This document shows, piece by piece, positions 1-9,721 of a DNA stretch of 64,000 nucleotides. The position numbers and the translations under genes were made by a program. The notes under the pieces are model-generated. The model did no database searches and had not been told where the DNA came from. It saw only the letters and a list, made by a program, of their open reading frames with translations. Position 1 is the first letter of the stretch; the number at the start of each line of letters is the position of its first letter. Source of the stretch: Nitrospiraceae bacterium (GTDB lineage Bacteria > Nitrospirota > Thermodesulfovibrionia > UBA6902); the NCBI GenBank assembly GCA_020356065.1, contig CP070632.1, positions 620,490 to 684,489 of the forward strand. Reading direction: 5' to 3'.

Positions 1-1549
1 TAAGATAGTTTCTGGCAATACCGACTTTTTCCTCGGCAGTATAACCGGACAGACTGAGCACCTCCATCCGGTCTCTCAAAGGAGACGGGATGGGATCCAT
101 CAGGTTTGCTGTTGTTATGAACATGACATTGCTCAGGTCATACGGCACCCCCAGATAATGGTCGGCAAATGAAAAGTTCTGCTCCGGATCGAGCACTTCG
201 AGAAGTGCTGACGCAGGATCACCTCTGAAATCCATGCCTATTTTGTCTACTTCATCGAGCATGAAAACCGGATTGTTTGTTCCTGCTGTTTTAATGCCCT
301 GAACGATTCTGCCGGGCATGGCTCCCACGTATGTCCTTCTGTGACCCCTTATCTCTGCTTCATCACGCATGCCGCCAAGCGACATTCTGTAAAACTCTCT
401 TCCCAGGGCACGGGCAATTGATTTGCCAAGAGACGTTTTGCCGACTCCGGGAGGTCCGGTAAAACACAGAATGGGTCCTTTCATTTTTGCTTTCAGTTTT
501 CTGACCCCAAGATACTCCAGGATACGCTCTTTTATTTTCTCCAGATCATAGTGGTCATCATCAAGTACTTTTTTTGCTTTTTTGAGGTCAAGGTTGTCTT
601 TTGTGCTTTTTGACCAGGGGATTTCCACCAGCCAGTCAATATATGTTCTGATCGTGCCTGCCTCAGCGCTGTCCTGGTGCATTTTTTCAAGGCGGTTAAT
701 CTGCTTCATCGCCTCTTTCTCAACTTTTTCCGGCATTTTTGCCTTTTTTATCTTGTCTCTCAGATCAAGTATCTCTTCTGTTTTCTCATCTATTTCACCC
801 AGCTCCTTCTGAATGGCCTTTAACTGCTCTCTCAGAAAGTATTCCCTCTGGGTCTTGTCTATTTCCCCCTTCACATCAGACTGGATTTTCTGCTGAACCA
901 GTAACAGCTCCACTTCCCTGTTAAGGATATCGCTTATTTTCTTCAGTCGAATAAGGGGGTCTGTTTCCTCGAGCAGTTCCTGTGCCAGATCAGATTTTAA
1001 TCCGAGATTGGAGGCAACCAGGTCAGCCAGTCTGCCCGGTTCTTCAATATTTTCAATGAGTACAATAATATCGGGCAGGAATGATTTTCCCAGAGCCAGG
1101 GACTTATCCACCAGTTCCTTTACATTGCGCATAAGCGCTTCCACTTCAACTGTTATCTCAGGCTGCTGCTGGTCAGTGATTTTTTCTATCTCACCTATGT
1201 AATAAGGATCTGTTTGCGAAAATTCAGTGATTTTGGCTTTTGTAAGGCCCTGGATAAGAATTTTCAATCTTCCGTCAGGGAGTTTCAGCATGCGCAGTAT
1301 TGTCCCCACGGTACCCACAGTATAAAGATCGTCTATGACAGGGGTTTCTACATTCACGTCCTTCTGGGAGACAAGCAATATGAGCTTGTTACTTTCCATA
1401 GCCTGCTCAATGGCGTTTATCGAAATGTCTCTCCCCACAAAAAGAGGGAGAATCATATACGGAAAAATAACAACGTCTCTTACCGGCAGTATCGGCAGCG
1501 ATTCAGGTATTTCTATTTCATGATCCTCTTTTATATCAAATTCAGTCAT
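1..1549 (-). CDS. lon: Lon ATP-dependent protease (partial, C-terminal part beyond window)
   Basis: Lon degrades misfolded and regulatory proteins in the cytoplasm as an AAA+ serine protease. About 516 N-terminal residues are visible on the minus strand, and the reading frame stays open at base 1. They cover the LonN substrate-binding domain (starting [19 protein letters not shown]), the coiled-coil linker and the first part of the AAA+ module. The Walker A loop reads [13 protein letters not shown], followed by the family signature [20 protein letters not shown] and Walker B FMLDEVDK. The Ser-Lys protease domain lies outside the window. The ATG at 1549 has an AAGGAG Shine-Dalgarno about 6 nt upstream. 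galU ends 12 nt upstream on the same strand, so the two are probably co-transcribed. Identity is secure; completeness cannot be judged. Confidence 0.96.
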   Translation of the reverse strand, partial: MTEFDIKEDHEIEIPESLPILPVRDVVIFPYMILPLFVGRDISINAIEQAMESNKLILLVSQKDVNVETPVIDDLYTVGTVGTILRMLKLPDGRLKILIQGLTKAKITEFSQTDPYYIGEIEKITDQQQPEITVEVEALMRNVKELVDKSLALGKSFLPDIIVLIENIEEPGRLADLVASNLGLKSDLAQELLEETDPLIRLKKISDILNREVELLLVQQKIQSDVKGEIDKTQREYFLREQLKAIQKELGEIDEKTEEILDLRDKIKKAKMPEKVEKEAMKQINRLEKMHQDSAEAGTIRTYIDWLVEIPWSKSTKDNLDLKKAKKVLDDDHYDLEKIKERILEYLGVRKLKAKMKGPILCFTGPPGVGKTSLGKSIARALGREFYRMSLGGMRDEAEIRGHRRTYVGAMPGRIVQGIKTAGTNNPVFMLDEVDKIGMDFRGDPASALLEVLDPEQNFSFADHYLGVPYDLSNVMFITTANLMDPIPSPLRDRMEVLSLSGYTAEEKVGIARNYL

Positions 1550-1561
1550 TATTTCTCCTTG

Positions 1562-2437
1562 TTATGTTATTGAGGAGACCCGGGATAACAGGTATTCCTT
1601 GAATTCATCTTTTACCCCCTTATTTTTCAGGGCCAGTTCAACGGTTGCCTTCAGGTAGCCTACCTTGTCACCGCCGTCATACCTTTTTCCCTCAAAAAGA
1701 TAGCCATACACAGGTTTTCTTTTTAACAGGATCTTTAACGCGTCAGTCAGCTGGATCTCTCCGCCCTTTCCAGGGGGAGTTTTCTGGATAATGTTAAAAA
1801 TATCCGGCGTTAATATGTATCTTCCTATGATGGCAAGGTCTGACGGGGCGGCTGATGCCTTTGGTTTTTCTACCATATCACTTATTTTATACACATTCCT
1901 TCTGACTTCTTTACCGGCTATGACACCGTAGCGGTGTATTTCCGATTTTGGGACACGCTGAAGTGCCAGAACAGTTGCATTGTGCCTGTTATAAATTTTG
2001 ATCATATCTCCAAGGAGATTGTCATCAGGATCAATTATATCATCACTCAGGATAACTGCAAACGGTTCATCCTTGACAAAAGGCTGTGAACAGAGGATTG
2101 CATGTCCGAGCCCAAGGGGTTCTCCCTGTCTGATGTAAGCAAACTGGTGCTGTGCAAGCTGCTGGATCTCTTTGAGAATGGCATTCTTGCCTTTGCTCTT
2201 CAGGTTTTCTTCGAGTTCCCATGCAACGTCAAAGTGGTCCTCGATGGCCCGTTTTGATTTCCCGGTAATCACAATATATTCCTTAATCTTGCATGCCTCG
2301 GCTTCCTCAACAGCATACTGTATCATCGGTTTATCTACAATAGGGAGCATTTCCTTCGGCGATGCTTTCGTGGCCGGTAAAAACCTCGTTCCGAGGCCGG
2401 CTGCCGGAAAGACCGCTTTCCTTACTTTCTTGACCAT
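1562..2437 (-). CDS. galU: UTP--glucose-1-phosphate uridylyltransferase
   Basis: Makes UDP-glucose from UTP and glucose-1-phosphate, feeding polysaccharide and LPS synthesis in the cytoplasm. The 291-residue length is normal for GalU. The N-terminal nucleotidyltransferase signature is intact (VFPAAGLGTRFLPATKASPK), as are the downstream GLGHAILC and ILSDDIID motifs that place the nucleotide and metal. A GTG six bases further upstream (2443) is in frame, but it overlaps the Shine-Dalgarno AAGGAG. The ATG at 2437, with about 6 nt spacing, is the better start. The stop lies 12 nt before lon on the same strand. Confidence 0.95.
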   Translation of the reverse strand: MVKKVRKAVFPAAGLGTRFLPATKASPKEMLPIVDKPMIQYAVEEAEACKIKEYIVITGKSKRAIEDHFDVAWELEENLKSKGKNAILKEIQQLAQHQFAYIRQGEPLGLGHAILCSQPFVKDEPFAVILSDDIIDPDDNLLGDMIKIYNRHNATVLALQRVPKSEIHRYGVIAGKEVRRNVYKISDMVEKPKASAAPSDLAIIGRYILTPDIFNIIQKTPPGKGGEIQLTDALKILLKRKPVYGYLFEGKRYDGGDKVGYLKATVELALKNKGVKDEFKEYLLSRVSSIT

Positions 2438-2651
2438 CGTCACTCCTTTATAATCAGAAGAAATAAAGACAAAGGTAAAAAATCAAAACATATTCTACCA
2501 TGTTGCCTTAGTTATTGAAAGTGGTAACCCGACTTGATTTTTGTGTAAATGGAATTATTGCTGAGAAGCGGTAATGTACAAAAAATATGCTATCGAACAA
2601 GGCGCATCATTACACGATATCAGACCGTATTTGTTCGGATAAAGAGAATTA

Positions 2652-2680
2652 TTGACAAAATATATATAATGGCTTACAGT
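2652..2680 (+). promoter_or_regulatory. Candidate sigma-70 promoter for the OsmC gene
   Basis: TTGACA at 2652-2657 is a perfect -35. It is followed after 17 bp by TACAGT at 2675-2680, a 4/6 match to the -10 consensus. Transcription would start about 30 bp before the ATG at 2716. It is a motif match only. Confidence 0.45.
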
Positions 2681-2715
2681 CTTACGATCATACGATAATT
2701 TCACGGAGGTAGGAT

Positions 2716-3144
2716 ATGTTCAACAGTAAAGTGAAGCTAGTTGATAATATGCAATTTATCGCAACCGCTGATTCCGGTCATGCGGTTGTAATGGACGGAC
2801 CGCCGAACGTAGGAGGGAATAATACAGGGTCAAAACCTTCAGAACTGCTGCTCATGGCGTTTGGGGGCTGTTCAGGAATGGATGTAATCTCCATACTTCG
2901 AAAGAAGAAGCAGGACGTAACCGGATTAGAAATGAATGTCAGCGGAGATACGTCCGGAGGCCACCCCAGATCTTTTGAGAAAATGCATATTGAATACATT
3001 GTGACCGGCAGAAATATCTCTGATGATGCGGTAAAGAGCTCGATCGAGCTCTCTCTGGGTAAATACTGTCTTGTCGGAGCGACTATTGGAAAGAGTGCTG
3101 AGATTACTCATTCATATAAGATCGTGCAGGAATCGGGGCAGTAA
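2716..3144 (+). CDS. OsmC/Ohr family peroxidase-like protein
   Basis: A 142-residue OsmC-superfamily protein. Family members reduce organic hydroperoxides with a reactive cysteine pair in a homodimer. Two cysteines sit where expected: one in GGCSGMDV (about residue 54) and one in KYCLVGAT (about residue 115). The N-terminal half carries the typical GGNNTGSKPSELLLMAFGGC segment. The divergent YhfA/COG1765 subgroup fits better than Ohr proper, because there is no Ohr-like N-terminus. The start is supported by CGGAGG just upstream of ATG 2716. The gene is single and divergent from galU. Its substrate is unknown. Confidence 0.88.
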   Translation: MFNSKVKLVDNMQFIATADSGHAVVMDGPPNVGGNNTGSKPSELLLMAFGGCSGMDVISILRKKKQDVTGLEMNVSGDTSGGHPRSFEKMHIEYIVTGRNISDDAVKSSIELSLGKYCLVGATIGKSAEITHSYKIVQESGQ

Positions 3145-3157
3145 AGGGAACAAAAAC

Positions 3158-3314
3158 TGTCCAATGTCAAAGTTCAAATGCCAAACGAATGTCCACTGAC
3201 TTAATATCAGAAAAGAACCGTAAATTAAATGCCCTATCAGATTAACCTTCTGTGTCTTGTTAACTGTAAGTCACTCAGAACGTTATCTGGCTATTTGAAC
3301 TTTGACATTGGACA
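3158..3314. repeat. 157-bp element bounded by a perfect 22-bp inverted repeat
   Basis: Bases 3158-3179 and 3293-3314 are exact reverse complements (ends read TGTCCAATGTCAAAG...), with 113 bp between them. The unit fills the gap between the OsmC gene and pgpA. A weaker pair of the same end sequence occurs at about 12755-12763 and 12899-12907, enclosing a unit of almost the same size. That suggests a small non-coding dispersed element. Confidence 0.6.
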
Positions 3315-3329
3315 TTCATTTAACGAATT

Positions 3330-3779
3330 TTGCTTAACCATGTTTATCATATAATCGCGACCCTCGGATTTACCGGATATATCCCATATGCGCCTGGAAC
3401 GTTTGCGACTGCTATCGGTTTTTTTATTATCTTATTGATCAGACCGTCAGATGCAGTTCTCCTGTTACTTACTGTTCCTGTTATTATTGCTGGAACAGTC
3501 TCAGCCCATCAGAGCGAAAAGGTCCTTGGCAAAGACAGCGGACATATAGTTATCGATGAGTTTTGCGGATATCTGGTGTCTGTCATACTGATCCCAAAAA
3601 GCCCGGGCTATCTTATTGCTGCTTTTATTTTATTCCGGCTGTTTGATATATATAAACCCTCTCCGATACACCGTATAGAGAGTACAATATCAGGAGGGGC
3701 GGGGATCATGCTTGATGATCTGCTGGCAGGAGTTTTTACAAATATCTGTCTTCAGGTATGGAGGGCGGTGTCCGGGTAA
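3330..3779 (+). CDS. pgpA: Phosphatidylglycerophosphatase A family protein
   Basis: Dephosphorylates phosphatidylglycerol phosphate to phosphatidylglycerol at the inner membrane. The 149-residue length is typical. Family landmarks are present: GYIPYAPGTFATAIGF near the N-terminus, a central acidic segment VIDEFCGYLVS and RLFDIYKPSPI about residue 108. Most of the chain is hydrophobic, with three to four membrane segments. The start is TTG at 3330, because an in-frame stop lies at 3321-3323 and no ATG lies nearby. No clear Shine-Dalgarno precedes it. The inverted-repeat element ends only 15 bp upstream, so the promoter may lie inside that element. Confidence 0.88.
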   Translation: MLNHVYHIIATLGFTGYIPYAPGTFATAIGFFIILLIRPSDAVLLLLTVPVIIAGTVSAHQSEKVLGKDSGHIVIDEFCGYLVSVILIPKSPGYLIAAFILFRLFDIYKPSPIHRIESTISGGAGIMLDDLLAGVFTNICLQVWRAVSG

Positions 3780-4120
3780 TGCTTGAGATCCCAGAACTGT
3801 GGATGTTTTCTTGTAACGTCACTGAAAATATAAGATTAAAGATCATAGATTGAACATTAAATGACAAATGAAAAAGAAAAAATGATGAAAAGTGTCAAAT
3901 TCTCACTCATATTCTTTGAACAAATGAAAGATTCCTTTTTTTGTTTTTACGCTGTGGTTTTTATTTCTTATCTTTATTATTTAAATTAAGAAATATATGT
4001 ATTTATTAAAACCTTGTTAACCGTGAATTGCCAGGAGATGACTGTCAGGTTTATTCATTTTATGGTATCCTATAACACGTGTGATCAGGGCGGAGTACTG
4101 ACTGACCTGTTATCGGAAAT
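3780..4120. other. AT-rich intergenic stretch, nothing coding
   Basis: 341 bp between pgpA and thpR with many A and T runs. TATCCTATAAC around 4067-4077 could be a -10 region for thpR, but no convincing -35 accompanies it. No open frame or hairpin of note was seen. Confidence 0.5.
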
Positions 4121-4678
4121 TTGAGATGTTTTATTGCCATAGAATTACCTGAAGAAGTTAAGACGCATCTTGCCGGGCTTCAGCAGAGTCTGAAGAAAAG
4201 CAGGGCTGACGTAAGATGGGTTAACATTAATAATATACATCTTACCCTTAAATTTCTCGGGGATATCGAAGAGAAGAGCGTAAACAGCATTATCAGGGCG
4301 GTCAGGGGGACATGCAAGAACCATAAATCAATCAATATTGATATCAGGGGGATTGGTACATTTCCTGCCGGAAGATCACCAAGGGTGCTCTGGGCGGGTG
4401 TCAGTAACAACGGGGAATTGTTACATCTTCAGAAAGAGATAGATAAGGAAATGGCTTCACTGGGATTTGCTCCTGAAAAAAGGGGGTTTTCTCCTCACCT
4501 GACTCTCGGAAGATTCAGAAGTTCACGCGGCAGAGACGAGCTTATGGCCACTATTGATATGATTACGCATGACAGTTTTGGACAATTTGATGTAAGATCA
4601 GTATATTTAATAAAGAGTGATCTGAAACCATCAGGGGCAGTATATTCCAGGATCGCGGAATTTCACCTGGACGCATAG
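4121..4678 (+). CDS. thpR: RNA 2',3'-cyclic phosphodiesterase (2'-5' RNA ligase family)
   Basis: A 185-residue 2H phosphoesterase. ThpR opens 2',3'-cyclic phosphate ends of RNA and can join half-tRNAs in vitro. Both catalytic HxTx motifs are present: HLTLKFLGD about residue 42 and HLTLGRFR about residue 126. The N-terminus MRCFIAIELP matches the family's usual beginning exactly when the TTG at 4121 is the initiator, so that start is preferred despite a weak ribosome site. It ends 62 bp before recA on the same strand. Confidence 0.92.
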   Translation: MRCFIAIELPEEVKTHLAGLQQSLKKSRADVRWVNINNIHLTLKFLGDIEEKSVNSIIRAVRGTCKNHKSINIDIRGIGTFPAGRSPRVLWAGVSNNGELLHLQKEIDKEMASLGFAPEKRGFSPHLTLGRFRSSRGRDELMATIDMITHDSFGQFDVRSVYLIKSDLKPSGAVYSRIAEFHLDA

Positions 4679-4740
4679 TATTGTATAAATAACATGATTC
4701 AACGAATTATTAACTGAATAAAAGATTGGAGGAATGATAG

Positions 4741-5760
4741 ATGCGCAGCAAGGAGGACGTTAAGGTGGCGGACAAGGATCGTACAAAGGCGCTTGAAGTT
4801 GCCATATCACAAATAGAAAAGCAGTTTGGCAAGGGGGCCATCATGAGACTCGGCTCGGATGGCATCGTTGAAATTCCTGCCATATCGACCGGATCGATAG
4901 GCCTTGATACTGCCCTCGGAATAGGCGGATTTCCAAGGGGCAGGGTGATCGAGATCTACGGCCCGGAATCTTCCGGTAAAACAACGCTTGCTCTCAGTGC
5001 AGTTGCGCAGGCGCAAAAAGCAGGCGGATCAGCCGCCTTCATAGATGCGGAGCATGCACTGGATGTTGGCTATGCTGAAAAACTGGGTGTAAATATAAAT
5101 GATCTTCTTATTAGTCAGCCCGATACGGGAGAGCAGGCGCTTGAAGTAACAGAAACTCTTGTCAGGAGCGGTGCCCTTGATATTGTTGTCATCGATTCTG
5201 TTGCAGCCCTTGTTCCGCGGGCAGAGATAGAAGGTGACATGGGAGACAGTCTGCCGGGTCTGCAGGCAAGGCTTATGAGCCAGGCATTGAGAAAGCTGAC
5301 CTCGGCCATTGCGAAGAGTAATACAGCAGTGATTTTTATTAACCAGATACGAATGAAAATTGGTGTCATGTTCGGTAATCCGGAAACAACTACCGGAGGG
5401 AACGCCCTGAAATTTTACTCCTCAGTCAGGCTGGACATACGAAGGATTGAACAGCTCAAGACAGCCCAGGAATCGATTGGAAACAGGGTCAGGGTAAAGG
5501 TGGTCAAGAACAAAGTCGCCCCTCCATTCAAGCAGGCTGAATTTGACATATTCTTTAATGAGGGTATTTCACGGACCGGCGAGCTGATCGACATGGGACT
5601 TGCAAAAAATATTATCGAAAGGGCTGGTTCATGGTATTCTTATGATGGCAACAGGATCGGTCAGGGACGGGAGAATGCTAAGCAGTATTTAATGTCAAAC
5701 CCTGAAGCGGCTCTGGAAGTTGAATCAAAAATCCTTGAGGCCTATAACTTTAAGAGGTAA
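4741..5760 (+). CDS. recA: Recombinase RecA
   Basis: Forms filaments on single-stranded DNA for homologous recombination and stimulates LexA-type self-cleavage. The core is canonical: Walker [13 protein letters not shown] (about residue 74), Walker [19 protein letters not shown], and loop L2 around the [18 protein letters not shown] segment. Two starts are equally well served. ATG 4741 has GGAGG 8 nt upstream. The in-frame GTG at 4765 has AAGGAGG (4750-4756), also 8 nt upstream, and gives an N-terminus ([11 protein letters not shown]) closer to the usual RecA length. A shorter product is therefore possible. pilT follows after 3 nt, then recX: a recA-pilT-recX unit. Confidence 0.97.
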   Translation: MRSKEDVKVADKDRTKALEVAISQIEKQFGKGAIMRLGSDGIVEIPAISTGSIGLDTALGIGGFPRGRVIEIYGPESSGKTTLALSAVAQAQKAGGSAAFIDAEHALDVGYAEKLGVNINDLLISQPDTGEQALEVTETLVRSGALDIVVIDSVAALVPRAEIEGDMGDSLPGLQARLMSQALRKLTSAIAKSNTAVIFINQIRMKIGVMFGNPETTTGGNALKFYSSVRLDIRRIEQLKTAQESIGNRVRVKVVKNKVAPPFKQAEFDIFFNEGISRTGELIDMGLAKNIIERAGSWYSYDGNRIGQGRENAKQYLMSNPEAALEVESKILEAYNFKR

Positions 5761-5763
5761 ATC

Positions 5764-6924
5764 ATGACGGTAGACATAAATTCACTCCTTGAAAAAGCTG
5801 TTAGTATGAAAGCATCAGACCTTCATATCAGGGCAGGTACCTTCCCTGTTGTGCGAATAAACGGGGTGCTTTCACCATTGCCCGGAGAGGACAGAATCAC
5901 ATCAGATAATACAGCGCGTATAGCTGATGTGGTCATGGGCGATATCCATAAAGATCAGTTTAATAAGGACCTTGACATTGACGTTTCTTACAGTGTTCCG
6001 GGGCTCGGCAGGTTCAGATGTAACTGTTTTATACAGCGGGGGACAGTCGGCATTGTCTTCAGGGTCATTCCTTTAACAATTCTGAAGCTGGAACAACTGT
6101 ATTTGCCGGAGGTTCTTAAAAAAGTAGCACTTGAACCAAGAGGTCTTGTACTGGTCACCGGGACTACGGGAAGCGGTAAGACGACGACCCTGTCCTCCAT
6201 GATTGATTATATAAATGCTAACAAATCAAACAACATCATCACTATTGAAGACCCCGTGGAGTTCCTTCACAAGGACAACAAAAGTATTGTGAGCCAACGT
6301 GAAATCGGAAATGATGCTGTCTCATTTGCAAAGGCCCTGAGAGCAGCCCTGAGGCAGGACCCTGACGTGATACTGGTAGGAGAAATGAGGGACTTTGAGA
6401 CGATAAAGACCGCACTGGATGCCGCAGAAACAGGGCACCTTGTGTTAAGTACGCTTCATACGATTGATGCCGTTGAGACCATTAACAGGATTATATCTGT
6501 TTTTCCTCCCTACCAGCAGAGTCAGGTCAGAGCACAGCTTGCATCAGTACTTAAATCCATTATCTCAATGAGACTTGTTCAGCGGGCAGACATGAAAGGG
6601 GTAGTGCCGGCAGTTGAGGTGTTAATAGCAACAGCAACTATCAGGGGATGTATAGAAGATCCTGATAAGACAAAGAATATCGGTGACCATATTGCAGAAG
6701 GGGGAAGTCAGTACGGCATGCAGACATTTGATCAATCTTTGCTCGCATTGTACAGAAGCGAGTTGATTACGTATGAGAGTGCGGTAAGCATTGCCACGAA
6801 CCCTGATGATTTTGCACTTAAGGTTAAGGGTATCCAGTCAACAAGTGATGTATGGAGTTCAGGGAGCAGATCGGAAGATTCTGAATTTGGCGGCGGTCAG
6901 GATATTGAAAGGTTCACTCGCTGA
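5764..6924 (+). CDS. pilT: Type IV pilus retraction ATPase PilT-like
   Basis: A hexameric AAA+ motor that depolymerises pili for twitching. In the 386 residues I see an N-terminal PAS-like fold, Walker A GTTGSGKTTTLSSM (about residue 136), the Asp box with IEDPVEFLH, Walker B DPDVILVGEMRD and the HLVLSTLHTIDA histidine box. The C-terminal AIRNLIRE motif of classical PilT is not conserved: the equivalent stretch reads TIRGCIEDPDKTKNIGDHIA, followed by an intact GMQTFDQSL. This could be a PilT/PilU variant. The C-terminus ends in a Ser/Gly-rich tail. It sits between recA and recX, away from the other pil genes at 29-41 kb. Confidence 0.92.
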   Translation: MTVDINSLLEKAVSMKASDLHIRAGTFPVVRINGVLSPLPGEDRITSDNTARIADVVMGDIHKDQFNKDLDIDVSYSVPGLGRFRCNCFIQRGTVGIVFRVIPLTILKLEQLYLPEVLKKVALEPRGLVLVTGTTGSGKTTTLSSMIDYINANKSNNIITIEDPVEFLHKDNKSIVSQREIGNDAVSFAKALRAALRQDPDVILVGEMRDFETIKTALDAAETGHLVLSTLHTIDAVETINRIISVFPPYQQSQVRAQLASVLKSIISMRLVQRADMKGVVPAVEVLIATATIRGCIEDPDKTKNIGDHIAEGGSQYGMQTFDQSLLALYRSELITYESAVSIATNPDDFALKVKGIQSTSDVWSSGSRSEDSEFGGGQDIERFTR

Positions 6925-7366
6925 AGTCAGGCGCTACGCATTAAGGCTTCTCAATTACCGGTCCCGAAGCAGGAAAGAGATGCTTGAAAGACTGGGGAAA
7001 AAAGGTTTTGATCAGGACCATATCACGCATGTCATGGATTTCCTTGAAAAGGCGGATCTCCTTAACGATGAAATCCTTGCTTCAGACCTTTTCAGACAAT
7101 CTACAGAGAGAAGATATCTTGGCAGCAGAGGTGTCAGGATGTTTCTTGCAAAACGGGGGATTCCCAAAGACCTGATTGATAAAACCATGTCAGACCACAC
7201 AACTGAAATGGAAGAAGTGTCTGCCCTCAAATGTATAGAGAAAAAAATAGGCTCGCTCATCAGGAAACCCGATCATGTGAAAAAAAGAAGGTTGTGGGGA
7301 ATGCTTGAGCGAAGAGGCTATTCCGGTTCAGTTATTAACAGGGCCCTCCGGAAGGTAAATCTCTGA
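6905..7366 (+). CDS. recX: Regulatory protein RecX
   Basis: RecX binds RecA filaments and limits their activity. The RecX signature runs from YALRLLNYRSRSRKEMLERL through a long helical three-repeat body ending in RRGYSGSVINRALRKV. The open frame extends back to 6791, but its first ~38 residues are the other-frame shadow of the pilT end. The TTG at 6905 gives an N-terminus (LKGSLAEVRRYALRLL) of normal family length, about 153 residues, and is preferred. It then overlaps pilT by 20 bp, implying translational coupling with recA-pilT. ATG 6848 is the main alternative. Confidence 0.82.
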   Translation: MKGSLAEVRRYALRLLNYRSRSRKEMLERLGKKGFDQDHITHVMDFLEKADLLNDEILASDLFRQSTERRYLGSRGVRMFLAKRGIPKDLIDKTMSDHTTEMEEVSALKCIEKKIGSLIRKPDHVKKRRLWGMLERRGYSGSVINRALRKVNL

Positions 7367-7510
7367 ATTTTTTTGTCTGATCTGTCGTGAGATCAGGTCC
7401 GTTCAGAACAACACAGATTTTCGCTGTCTTACATGTGCTGACACAGGTGCTGATTCAGACTCATGAACAAAGTACTCCTCCTTTGCATTTCGAGCTGTTT
7501 CTTCTTCTGG

Positions 7511-9532
7511 TTACAGTCTTATGTCTGTTTTCATATCTGCGTTATCAGAGTTGTCGCTGCTTTCCTTTTCCGGAGTCGGATAAATATCAACATCAGTCGT
7601 GATGTCACCGTCAATATCAGGAATTTCAGATTCCCTGACAGGGAGTGTTAATATCCCCTGATCAATCACTTGTATACCTTCAGTTTTGTCGACGGATTCT
7701 GTATCAGGTTTTTGATTTATTTCAGCTTCAGCTTCAGTGTTGTCTGAGGTGCTGTCGTTTTCCTGAACCGGTACTGTTTCGGTATTGCTGTCAATCATTA
7801 TCTTATTATCAATACCCGGGACGTCAGTTTCATTATGGGGAATGGTCAATTCCTCATGATCAGTCACTTGTATGCCCTCTGTATCATCAACGGTATCCGT
7901 GTCGGATTTCAGTGTTAATTCAGTTCCAGCTTCCGTGTTGTCGTTCTTGCTATTGCTTTCCTGATCAGGTGCTGTATGGATATCTCGCTCAATCATGATC
8001 TCACTGTCGTTATCGGAGGTCTCATTTTCCTTTAAAGGGAGCATTGATTCCTCCTGATCAATAATCTGAGGCGGTTCCACGGTTTGAGTTGTTGATTTTT
8101 CTATCGGGAGCTCCTCATCTGCATGGAATTCATCGGTTTCATACTGTTTGTCAATGCTGTCCACAGCCTGCTCTTCATCATTGATGGAATGATCCTGAGT
8201 CATGACAGGTTCTGTAGTTTCAACGTCAACAGTGTGCGAATTTTTAATAAAATTAAAGGTGATGAAAAAAGATATAGCCGTTACAGAAACAAAAAACAAT
8301 ATGAACAGGACATGAATCCAATTGGTTTTGACCCGATGTTTTAATCGCCTCACATCCTTTACAGATGTGTATCGGGAAGGTTCCTCAGGTACTGTGTTAC
8401 ATTCATCTGCGTTGCGATCATATTCAGCTTCGACCGGTTTCTTTTGACTGAAGGTTTTTAATGTATCATCGTGTATCGAATCATCTGTTTTGAGATGTGA
8501 CTGTTCTTCGAGCAGACGTTCATCGTGAATTTCATGCTGTTCAACCACCTGAATTTCATGATTATCAGCTGATTCCGTCTCGTTTATTTCCGCATAGCCG
8601 GATCCTGTCGATTCAATATGCATTGAGGGTGTTGAAGTTGATTCCGGCTTAACGGCCCGCGTTATTTCTGCTGTGTTGTCATCTGACACGTTCAGGTTTT
8701 CGCGAGATATATGTATGTTTTTATTTTCATTCATTGCTTCAGGAATGCTTATTGTCTCCTGATTATTTTTTAGATCATCAGATATTTCTCTGCTGATTTT
8801 GGCTGAAAGACTGTCATATTCAAACCTGACATCTCTATTGTCCGGGGCAAGTGCCGCGGCTTTTGATATATACGTAAAGGCGAGCTCAAGGTCCTGATCA
8901 TCTTCAGCCAGTCTGCTCAGGTGTATTAATGACTGTAAGTTATCAGGATCCAGGGCAATAACTCTTTTATACATTTTTTCCGCATTAACTGATTCTGCGT
9001 TCTTTTCGTATTGAGTTGCTATTGCCAGATACATCTTCAGAGCAGTATTAATATGATTTGTCTCGACCTGAAGGTCGGCCATCCTGATCTTCAGGTCCAT
9101 ATTTGATGGGACAAGTTTAATTGCTTTTTTATAAATATTGATGGCCTTAACAGGAAGCCCTTTTATTCTATAGGCTTCTGCAGTTTTAATCAGATCATCA
9201 ACAGACTGTTTGATAAAGCCTTTCTGCGCATTTAATTCAGCCAATTCAATAACAACACTGTGCTGCTCGGGATCAAGAGTAAGTATTTTATGACAAAGAG
9301 CGATAGCCTTGGAATGTGCACCTTCTCTTTTGAACATATCAGCAGCATTTCTGTAATGCTTTATTGCTGTCTCAGTATCCTCATTTTTCAGATATAAGTC
9401 TCCGATAGTGTTATGGATGTTCCCATCGTTGCTGTAGGGAAGGATCTTAAGATATTCTTTAATTGCATCATCAATCTGCCCCTTTGAAATATACTTATAA
9501 GCTTCATTTATTATTTCATCTCTGTCTATCAT
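7511..9532 (-). CDS. Membrane-anchored TPR protein with acidic 66-residue repeat tail
   Basis: No specific family name is recognised. Residues 1 to about 250 are tandem TPR-like helices (for example LKILPYSNDGNIHNTIGDLY), a protein-binding scaffold. Residues ~250-400 are polar and probably disordered. One membrane segment at about 403-428 (WIHVLFILFFVSVTAISFF) follows a basic stretch, so the TPR half is predicted cytoplasmic. The remainder, outside the membrane, is very acidic and contains two full 66-residue repeats (about 489-554 and 555-620) and a partial third (621-673), each starting QxxD(Q/H). It is transcribed towards recX and divergently from alaS. The ATG at 9532 lacks a clear Shine-Dalgarno. 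A role in envelope or cell-pole organisation is only a guess. Confidence 0.8.
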   Translation of the reverse strand: MIDRDEIINEAYKYISKGQIDDAIKEYLKILPYSNDGNIHNTIGDLYLKNEDTETAIKHYRNAADMFKREGAHSKAIALCHKILTLDPEQHSVVIELAELNAQKGFIKQSVDDLIKTAEAYRIKGLPVKAINIYKKAIKLVPSNMDLKIRMADLQVETNHINTALKMYLAIATQYEKNAESVNAEKMYKRVIALDPDNLQSLIHLSRLAEDDQDLELAFTYISKAAALAPDNRDVRFEYDSLSAKISREISDDLKNNQETISIPEAMNENKNIHISRENLNVSDDNTAEITRAVKPESTSTPSMHIESTGSGYAEINETESADNHEIQVVEQHEIHDERLLEEQSHLKTDDSIHDDTLKTFSQKKPVEAEYDRNADECNTVPEEPSRYTSVKDVRRLKHRVKTNWIHVLFILFFVSVTAISFFITFNFIKNSHTVDVETTEPVMTQDHSINDEEQAVDSIDKQYETDEFHADEELPIEKSTTQTVEPPQIIDQEESMLPLKENETSDNDSEIMIERDIHTAPDQESNSKNDNTEAGTELTLKSDTDTVDDTEGIQVTDHEELTIPHNETDVPGIDNKIMIDSNTETVPVQENDSTSDNTEAEAEINQKPDTESVDKTEGIQVIDQGILTLPVRESEIPDIDGDITTDVDIYPTPEKESSDNSDNADMKTDIRL
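7514..8068 (-). repeat. In-gene tandem repeat, 198-bp period (about 2.8 units)
   Basis: Encodes residues 489-673 of the TPR protein. Units 1 and 2 are exactly 66 codons long and share EIMI/KIMI, a DNTEA segment and an endpoint (D/K)TEGI. Unit 3 is truncated to about 53 codons by the stop. Divergence between units shows an old duplication. Confidence 0.7.
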
Positions 9533-9721
9533 TTTGCAGATCTATCCTGTGTATATGCATATGAAGTCATATATGCAAGCTTACATAATTCTCATTCCCA
9601 TCTTTATAATCGGGAGAACAGATCATTTTCTTAACCGCAGACTCTGGATTACCTGAATGCCGGAACCGGTTTTTTTACAGATCGACATCGCTCAGACACT
9701 TATAAATATATCTCCTAATTC

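Noticed and set aside
1214-1573. 119-codon plus-strand frame in the first 1.6 kb
   Set aside because: It is the opposite-strand shadow of lon, whose protein sequence is unmistakable.
7379-7396. Hairpin CTGATCT-GTCGTG-AGATCAG after recX
   Set aside because: The T-run precedes the stem instead of following it, so it is not a usual terminator for recX; no clear role.
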